A stretch of 64,000 nucleotides of DNA from Ectopseudomonas guguanensis (GTDB lineage: Bacteria; Pseudomonadota; Gammaproteobacteria; Pseudomonadales; Pseudomonadaceae): NCBI RefSeq assembly GCF_900104265.1, contig NZ_FNJJ01000002.1, positions 384,344-448,343 on the forward strand. Direction: 5' to 3'. The notes beneath the pieces are model-generated. The model was not told the DNA's origin. It searched no databases and was given only the letters and a program-made list of their open reading frames with translations. Each line of letters begins with the position of its first letter. Position 1 is the first letter of the stretch. The position numbers were made by a program, and so were the translations under genes. Shown here piece after piece: positions 54,722-61,600 of this stretch.

Positions 54722-56814
54722 TGCTGCCCGCCCTGCGCCCCGACCTGCAGCTGTCCCCCGCCGAACCGGCGCTCGACGGCGCCCCGCAATGGACGCTGGC
54801 CGATCCGCTGCGTGGCCGCTACTTCAAGCTCGGCGCTGCCGCCGTGCGCCTGCTGCGCCACTGGACGCTGGGCGAACCGCAGCGCGTGCTGGCCGCGGCC
54901 AACGCCGAGCCAGGCGTGCCCCTGGGTCTGGCCGAACTCGAGGACATGCTGCGCTTTCTCGGCAGCCACGACCTGATCGCGGCACTGGACGACAAGCAGC
55001 GCGCCAGCTATGCGATGAAGGCCGCCTACCAGCGCCAGAGCCCGTGGAAGCGGGTGCTGCATCAGTACCTGTTCTTCCGCATTCCGCTGTGGCGACCCGA
55101 TCCCTTCCTCAATCGCGCCTGGCCCGTACTCGAACGTCACGGCCCCTGGCTGCTGCGCTGGGGGCTGCCGCTGGTCTTCGCCCTGGGCCTGTTCCTGGTG
55201 TTGCGCGACTGGCAGCGCTTTCTCTCCACCTTTCCCCATCTGTTCAGCCTGGGCGGCGCCCTGGCGTTCGGCATCGCGCTGACCTTCGCCAAGCTCTGCC
55301 ATGAGTTCGGCCACGCCTTCATGGCCAAACGCGCCGGCTGCAGGGTGCAGAGCATGGGCCTGGCCTTCATGGTGATGCTGCCGATGTTCTACACCGATGT
55401 CAGCGATGCCTGGCGCGTGAATGACCGACGTTCGCGCCTGTTGATCGGTGCAGGCGGCGTGCTCGCCGAACTGCTGCTGGCGGTACTGGCACTGCTGGTC
55501 TGGTCGCTGCTGCCGGATGGCCCCTTGCGCACCTCGGCCTTCATGCTGGCCAGCGCCACCTGGATCACCACGCTGGCGATCAACCTCAATCCCTTCATGC
55601 GCTTCGATGGTTACTTTCTGATCAGCGACCTGTGGGGCGTCGACAACCTGCAGAGCCGCGCCTTCGCCCTGTGCCGCTGGCGCCTGCGCGAGGCGCTGTT
55701 CGGCTACGGCGAACCGGCGCCGGAGCCCTGGTCGCCAAGCATGACCCGGCGCCTGCTGATCTGGGGCTACGGCTCCTGGATATGGCGCGCGATCCTCTTT
55801 CTCGGCATCGCGCTGGCGGTCTATCACCTGTTCTTCAAGGTGCTCGGCATCTTCCTGATGCTGGTGGAGCTGCTGTGGTTCATCGGCCTGCCGATCTGGC
55901 GTGAACTGGGCGAGTGGTGGCAACGCCGCGAACAGGCCGACTCACGCAAGGTGCTGCACACCGGTCTGGCTCTTGCCGCGCTGCTGCTGGTGCTGATCGT
56001 GCCCTGGCGCAGCTCGGTGCAGGTACCGGCCCTGCTCGAAGCGTCGCGCACCAGCACCCTGCATGCACCAGTGGCCGCGCGCCTGAAAGCGGTGCATGTG
56101 CGCGAAGGCCAGAGCGTGGCAGCCGGCGACCTGCTGCTGGAGCTGGACTCGCCGGACCTCGACTCGCGCCTGACCATCGTCCGCCGCGAAATCGAGATTC
56201 TCCAGCTGCAGCTGCGCCGGCAATCCGCGCGCAGCGAAACGGCGGCCGATGCCGGCATTCTCGAACAGCGCCTGGCCGAGGCCGTCGCCGAATACCGCGG
56301 CCTGGCCGCCCAGCGTGAGCGCCTGCAGCTGCGTGCGCCGCAAGCCGGCGTGGTGCGCGACCTGCAACGCGACCTCGATGCGGAGCGCTGGCTGCACCCT
56401 GCCGAACCCCTGGCGCGCATCGTCGAACAGGGGCTGCGCCTGCGCGGCTACCTGGCCGAAGAAAACCTGTGGCGAATCGCAGCGGGCAGCGAAGGACGTT
56501 TCATTGCCGATGACCCGGCACGCCCGGCAATGAAGGTACGCCTGGAAGAGGTAGACGCCACCGGCGTCGCCTACCTGGAGCTGGAAGCGCTGAGCTCCGA
56601 TCACGGCGGCCCCATCGCCGTGCGCCGTGACGCCCAGCGCCGCGCCGAACCCGTGCAGGCCCAATACGGCGTACGCCTGGCGCTGCTGCATGACGACATC
56701 CACCCGGATCACCCCCTGCGCGGCGTGGTGCTGCTGGACGGTGAACGCCAGTCACTGCTGGGCGCCGCCTGGCGACGGATCGCGGCGCTCGGTGTGCGCG
56801 AAAGCGGTTTCTGA
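54721..56814 (+). CDS. PqqD-like/M50 zinc protease/HlyD fusion membrane protein
   Basis: A 697-residue inner-membrane protein. Residues about 1-90 resemble a PqqD-like peptide-binding domain (WTLADPLRGRYFKLGAAAVR). The central 130-400 is a site-2-protease-like membrane core with the zinc motif HEFGH (LCHEFGHAFMAKRAG) and the second ligand in NPFMRFDGYFLISDLWG, so it may be an active metalloprotease. The last 280 residues are an HlyD-type adaptor (LHAPVAARLKAVHVREGQSV and LRAPQAGVVRDLQRDL). I chose the ATG at 54721. A GTG one codon earlier is possible. Likely role: binding, cutting or exporting a peptide or protein, by inference. Confidence 0.88.
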   Translation: MLPALRPDLQLSPAEPALDGAPQWTLADPLRGRYFKLGAAAVRLLRHWTLGEPQRVLAAANAEPGVPLGLAELEDMLRFLGSHDLIAALDDKQRASYAMKAAYQRQSPWKRVLHQYLFFRIPLWRPDPFLNRAWPVLERHGPWLLRWGLPLVFALGLFLVLRDWQRFLSTFPHLFSLGGALAFGIALTFAKLCHEFGHAFMAKRAGCRVQSMGLAFMVMLPMFYTDVSDAWRVNDRRSRLLIGAGGVLAELLLAVLALLVWSLLPDGPLRTSAFMLASATWITTLAINLNPFMRFDGYFLISDLWGVDNLQSRAFALCRWRLREALFGYGEPAPEPWSPSMTRRLLIWGYGSWIWRAILFLGIALAVYHLFFKVLGIFLMLVELLWFIGLPIWRELGEWWQRREQADSRKVLHTGLALAALLLVLIVPWRSSVQVPALLEASRTSTLHAPVAARLKAVHVREGQSVAAGDLLLELDSPDLDSRLTIVRREIEILQLQLRRQSARSETAADAGILEQRLAEAVAEYRGLAAQRERLQLRAPQAGVVRDLQRDLDAERWLHPAEPLARIVEQGLRLRGYLAEENLWRIAAGSEGRFIADDPARPAMKVRLEEVDATGVAYLELEALSSDHGGPIAVRRDAQRRAEPVQAQYGVRLALLHDDIHPDHPLRGVVLLDGERQSLLGAAWRRIAALGVRESGF

Positions 56815-57070
56815 CGCAGGCGCATCGGCAGCCGCGTCACTGCAGCCAAAGCCCGGCGGCCATGATGACTCGGCCGGCCAGCGCGACAGGGAACCTAATC
56901 GAACAGGAAAGTTCCGTTCAGCCCCAGGATATGGCCTACCGTCCATCCGACCGGTGGCGCGTGCACCTGCAGTTCAGGTACTCTCCGACCAGTTAGTCGC
57001 GTAATGGCAAAACAATACAGACGGGTCAGGCTCCGGCCGCCGCACGGAAGCCAACAAGGACGCTCCCCCA
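56815..57070. other. 256-bp spacer before the GNAT gene
   Basis: No gene seen. It may hold a separate promoter for the GNAT-DUF6916-collar-adhesin genes. AT-richer around 56890-57015. Confidence 0.5.
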
Positions 57071-57562
57071 ATGCGTGGTACCGACTTGCATCTTCGCCCT
57101 GCCGAGGCGGCCGACCTCGGCTTCCTGCGCGCGCTCTACGCAAGCACCCGTAGCGAGGAAATGCTGCGGACCGGCTGGCAGCAATCCGCGATCGACGCCT
57201 TTCTCACCCAGCAGTTCGAAGCCCAGCATCGCCACTATCAGGAACACTACCCGGACGCAGAGTTCTCGGTGGTGCTCCTGGCAGACCAGGCCATCGGCCG
57301 CCTCTATCTGTTCCGCGGCCCGAGCACTTATAACCTGATGGACCTTTCCCTGCTCCCGCCCTGGCGCGGCCAGGGCATCGGCAGCCATCTGCTGTCATTG
57401 CTGGTGCAGGAGGCTGACGCCGCGGGTCGATCCACTCGTCTGTACGTCGAACCCGACAACCCCGCGCGCCGCCTTTACGAGCGCTTCGGTTTCATCATCA
57501 CCTGCCGGCATCCGGTGTACCTGGAGATGCACCGCCCCGCCGCGAGGAGGCTGAGCGCATGA
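57071..57562 (+). CDS. GNAT-family N-acetyltransferase of the export/adhesin cluster
   Basis: A 163-residue acetyltransferase: LRPAEAADLGFLRALYASTR, the acetyl-CoA loop LLPPWRGQGIGSHLLSLLVQ and VEPDNPARRLYERFGFIITC. The RxGxGxH loop pattern GQGIGSH is complete. It overlaps the next gene by four bases (ATGA). Such GNAT genes recur next to tail-collar proteins in other bacteria, from memory, so it may modify a partner protein or small molecule of this system. Confidence 0.9.
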   Translation: MRGTDLHLRPAEAADLGFLRALYASTRSEEMLRTGWQQSAIDAFLTQQFEAQHRHYQEHYPDAEFSVVLLADQAIGRLYLFRGPSTYNLMDLSLLPPWRGQGIGSHLLSLLVQEADAAGRSTRLYVEPDNPARRLYERFGFIITCRHPVYLEMHRPAARRLSA

Positions 57563-57873
57563 GCGCGATTCCCAGTCAGGAAGAACTGCAGCAGGGCCTG
57601 GGCCACCTCTGGCGCCTCAGCTGGGAGGGGCACAGCGGCGTCGAGGTCGAGCTGGTCGAGGTCAGCAGCGGCAAGGCGATGAATCCGCGCTACCAGTGCT
57701 ACGACGCCATATTCCGGCAGCCGCTGGGCATCGATCTGCCTCAGTACAGTTATACCTTGCAGAGCCCCACGCAGTCGTCCTGGTGGGTCATGCTCACCCC
57801 GATCGGCCCGGACGACGATGGCACGCGATTGCTGCAGGCGGTGTTCCACGTACGGACGGCGGCGAGCGGCTAG
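57559..57873 (+). CDS. DUF6916-like small protein
   Basis: A 104-residue soluble protein beginning MSAIPSQEELQQGLGHLWRL, with a beta-rich body ending MLTPIGPDDDGTRLLQAVFH, the DUF6916-type pattern (GPDxxG...AVF). No signal or membrane segment. It overlaps the GNAT gene by four bases and lies 45 bp before the tail-collar gene. Its function is unknown. DUF6916 proteins accompany MdpB-type collar proteins, to my recollection. Confidence 0.8.
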   Translation: MSAIPSQEELQQGLGHLWRLSWEGHSGVEVELVEVSSGKAMNPRYQCYDAIFRQPLGIDLPQYSYTLQSPTQSSWWVMLTPIGPDDDGTRLLQAVFHVRTAASG

Positions 57874-57918
57874 GTTCCGAACCATTACAACAAACCCACT
57901 ACAGCAGGGAGCAACAAC

Positions 57919-58563
57919 ATGGACCCGTTCCTCGGCGAAATCAAAATGGTCGGCTTCAACTTCGCACCGCGCGGTTATGCGATGTGCCAGGGCCAACTGA
58001 TGTCCATCGCGCAGAACACCGCGCTTTTTTCACTGCTCGGCACGCTATACGGCGGCAATGGCCAGACGACCTTCGGCCTGCCGGACTACCGTGGCCGCAG
58101 CCCGGTGGGCATGGGGCAGGGGCCGGGCCTCAATCCGATCACGCAAGGCGAACTCGCCGGTAACGAGAACGTCACGCTGACCACGGCACAGATGCCGATT
58201 CATGCGCCGACAGCTCAGTTCACCGGCCAGGCCAGCAGCGGCAGCCTCAGCATCACCGCCGATGTCGCCACTACCACGGCAGCCGCCATGGTGCCGCCGG
58301 CCCCGGGGGAGACCACCTATCTATCCGCCACGACGGCCAAAGCCGGCCCCAGCAATGTGACCTTCAACGGCCTGTTCAGCAACACCGCGCCGGATGCGAC
58401 GAAAGCCCATCTGGGCGGGCTCGCGGGCCAGGCCAGCATCACGCCGCAAGGCAGCGTCACCATCTCGCCCGTAGGCGGCGGCCAGCCCTTCGGCGTGCGC
58501 AACCCCTACCTCGGCACCAACTTCGTGATCGCCACCGAAGGCGTTTTCCCGTCCCGAGACTGA
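57919..58563 (+). CDS. Phage tail-collar domain protein (microcystin-dependent protein MdpB-like)
   Basis: A 214-residue protein. It begins MDPFLGEIKMVGFNFAPRGY, followed by CQGQLMSIAQNTALFSLLGT, LYGGNGQTTFGLPDYRGRSP and MGQGPGLNPITQGELAGNEN, the full N-terminal tail-collar pattern. The later part is Thr/Ala-rich. No signal peptide is visible. GGGAG precedes the ATG. It is not in a prophage: no other phage genes are present. Such proteins form trimers at phage tail tips. In chromosomal sets their role is unknown, perhaps a surface or secreted fibre tip. Confidence 0.92.
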   Translation: MDPFLGEIKMVGFNFAPRGYAMCQGQLMSIAQNTALFSLLGTLYGGNGQTTFGLPDYRGRSPVGMGQGPGLNPITQGELAGNENVTLTTAQMPIHAPTAQFTGQASSGSLSITADVATTTAAAMVPPAPGETTYLSATTAKAGPSNVTFNGLFSNTAPDATKAHLGGLAGQASITPQGSVTISPVGGGQPFGVRNPYLGTNFVIATEGVFPSRD

Positions 58564-58571
58564 GCTCGACC

Positions 58572-58628
58572 ATGAAAGTCGGCCTGCCCAAGCAGGCCGC
58601 CAACGAATACCAGGCACGCCGGGAGTAA
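58572..58628 (+). CDS. Possible 18-residue leader peptide
   Basis: MKVGLPKQAANEYQARRE followed by TAA, ending 3 bases before the giant adhesin ATG. The coding sequence contains a 7-bp hairpin, GGCCTGC/GCAGGCC (58581-58598). It may be a leader or attenuator peptide, or accidental. Confidence 0.25.
   Translation: MKVGLPKQAANEYQARRE
58581..58598. promoter_or_regulatory. Hairpin before the giant adhesin gene
   Basis: A perfect seven-base stem (GGCCTGC/GCAGGCC) with a CCAA loop, 33 bp before the adhesin start. No T tract follows, so it would be an attenuator or RNA processing site rather than a terminator. Confidence 0.4.
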
Positions 58629-58631
58629 CCG

Positions 58632-61600
58632 ATGAAAAGCAAAGCCAGCACCCAATCGCCCCCCTACGCCCCGGCAGGCCTCAACTGGCTGCGCGCCCTG
58701 GAGCCGCGCATGATGTTCGACGGCGCGGTCGTCGCCACGGTCGCCGAAGCGACGCAGCACGACGCAGCGCCCGAGGCGGACAGCACGGGCGACAACCAGA
58801 CCGACACCCTCGCCGCCGCGCCGGCCGCCAGTGGCGATCAGCGCCAGGAGATCGTGTTCATCGATGGCAGTGTGCAAGACCACGCACAGCTCATCGCCGG
58901 CATTGGTGAGGGTACCGAAGTCGTTCTGCTGGATGGCGCCAGGGATGGGCTCGAGCAGATAGCCCAGTACCTGGACGGACGCTCGGGCATCGATGCGATC
59001 CACATCGTCAGCCATGGTTCGTTGGGGCAGATCACCCTGGGGACCCTTACCCTGGACCAGGCGACGCTGTCCGAAAGAGCCGCAACGCTCGGTGCCATCG
59101 GGCGAACCCTGACGGATGCGGGCGACATCTTTCTCTATGGCTGCTACGTAGGACAGACCCAGCAAGGCCAGTCCTTCGTCGACGAATTTTCGCGCTGGAC
59201 CGGGGCCGATGTCGCAGCGTCCACGGACATGACCTCTGGCAGCCAGCGCGGTGGCGACTGGGATCTGGAATACCAGACCGGCGAGGTGCTTTCCACACTG
59301 AATCTGGCTACTGCCTGGTCGGGCTACGCCGGCGCACTGGTTTCGATTCCGGCCAACATCACCATCGATTTTTCCGGAGAAGGGTTCGTCGAAAGCGCCG
59401 ATCACGGCTCCAACGTCTACACCAAGGGCGACATCAGGATCACCTATAGCGCGAGCAATTGGTTCCAGGACACGGACGACGGACAGGCCAACTCGCCCGG
59501 CCTGTTCGCCGGGGCGTTTTCCGGCGTCGAAACGATTACGATCGAAACCATCTCGGGCAACGAATTTGACTTTGTCAGCTTCTATATCAACGCCTTTGGC
59601 GGTGGCTTCGCATCGGTACAGGGCTTCAGGGACGGCGCCTCGACCGGCACTCAAACCAGCGGAACCGGCTTCGGGCAGGCCAATGGCAGCTTCAATGTCA
59701 CGCTGAACAACGGTATTTTCGACAACGTCGACAGGGTGGTCATCACCTCGAACGCGGGTGGGTTTTTCGACGTTTTCGATAGTTTCGTCCTCAATACCGT
59801 GCCCAGCATCGCCCCCAGCCTCGCCGCCACTGGCACCAACCCGACCTTCACCGAGAACGGCAGTGCGGTCGACCTGTTCAGCGCGGTAACGGCCGACACC
59901 AACGATGTCGGGCAGAGCTTCACCGGCGCCACCATCACGGTGAGCAACGTCAGCAACGGTGCGGCGGAAGTCCTGACCATCGATGGCACCAGCATCGGCC
60001 TCAGCAACGGCGCCAGCGGGACGCTGTCGGGTGGGGGCAGCTACAGCGTGAGCGTGGCTGCCGGCACCGCCACGGTCACCCTCAGCGGCATGACGCGCAG
60101 CAATGCGCAGATGAGCACGCTGATCGACGGCATGACCTACAGCAACTCCAGTGACAATCCGGGCAGCAACAACCGCGTGGTCACCATCACCAGCATCAGC
60201 GACAGCGGCGGCAGCAACAACACCGCAGCGCCCAACCGGGTTTCCACCGTAACGGTCATTGCGGAGAACGACGCGCCGACGCTGGCGCCGGCCAACGATG
60301 TAACCGCCTACACCGAGGGCGGTTCGCCCGCAGTGCTCAGCCCCGGCATCACGATCAGCGATCCGGACAGCACCACCTTCCAGGGGGCTACCGTCACCAT
60401 CAGCGATTTCCGCGCCGGTGACGTACTCGCGGTCGGTACGCCAGGCAGCTTCACCGCCAGCTATGACAGCAACACCGGTGTGCTGACCCTCACGGGGCCG
60501 GGTACGCTGGCACAGCTGCAAACCGCGTTGCGCTCGGTCACCTTCTCCTCCACCTCCGACGATCCCACCTTCGGCGGCACCGACGGTACCCGGCAGATCA
60601 ATTTCACCGTGACCGACAACGGTGGGCTGAGTGCAACGGCGGTGACGGCCCAGGTCGCCATCACCGCAGTGAACGATGCGCCGACGCTCTCCGCCGGTCC
60701 TTACACCTGGGCGGATACCAACGAGGACACCACCTCGGCGGCGGTGACGGTGGCAGACCTGCTGAGCAGCCTGTCAGCCAGCGATCCCGACAGTCCCAGC
60801 CTCGGCCTGGCCATCACCGCCAGCAGCGGCAACGGCACCTGGCAATACAGCACCGACGGCAGCACCTGGTACGGCGTCGGCACCGTCAGCAGTGGCGCCG
60901 CACTGCTGCTCGCCCCCACCACCCTGCTGCGCTTCGTGCCCGACGGCGAGAACGGCGGCACCGCCACGCTCAGTTTCCGCGCCTGGGACCAGAGCAGCGG
61001 CAGTGCCACGGTCGGCAGCACACGCAGCACTGCCGATACCTCCAGCAATGGTGGCAGCACGGCCTTCTCCAGCACCGCTGCGCAGGCCAGCCTGAGCATC
61101 AGCAGCGTCAACGATGCACCGGTGCTCACTCCCATCGCTCCGACGCTCAACGGTCTGACCGATAGCCAAGTCAACTGGGTCGGCCAGGCGGTATCGAGCT
61201 TTGCCAGTGCCAACACCAGCGACGTCGACAGCGGCGCGCTCAAGGGCATCGCCGTCACCGGAATCGATGCCGGCAATGGCACCTGGCAGTACAGCCTGGA
61301 CGCCGGTGCCAGCTGGCAGGACATGGGCAGCGTATCGAGCAGCGCCGCGCTACTGCTGCGCAGCACCGACCGTGTGCGCTTCGTGCCCGACGGGGTCAAC
61401 GGCACCACCGCCAGCATTACCTACCACGCCTGGGACCGCACCGGTGCCACCAACGGCCAGCAGGGCAGCAAGGTCGACGCCAGCGTCACCGGCGGAACCT
61501 CGCCCTTCTCCAGCGCCACCGACACCGCAAGCATTACGGTCACCGCGGTCAATGACGCGCCGATCGTCACCACCAGCGGCGGCTCCGCTGCGTTCGTCGA

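Noticed and set aside
57919..58563. Prophage
   Set aside because: Only a collar protein is present, with no other phage gene, integrase or attachment repeats.
58506..60521. Long minus-strand open frame (671 codons) opposite the giant adhesin
   Set aside because: It is antisense to a clear DUF4347/adhesin frame. Its composition is what a high-GC codon bias produces on the opposite strand, and it has no recognisable motif.
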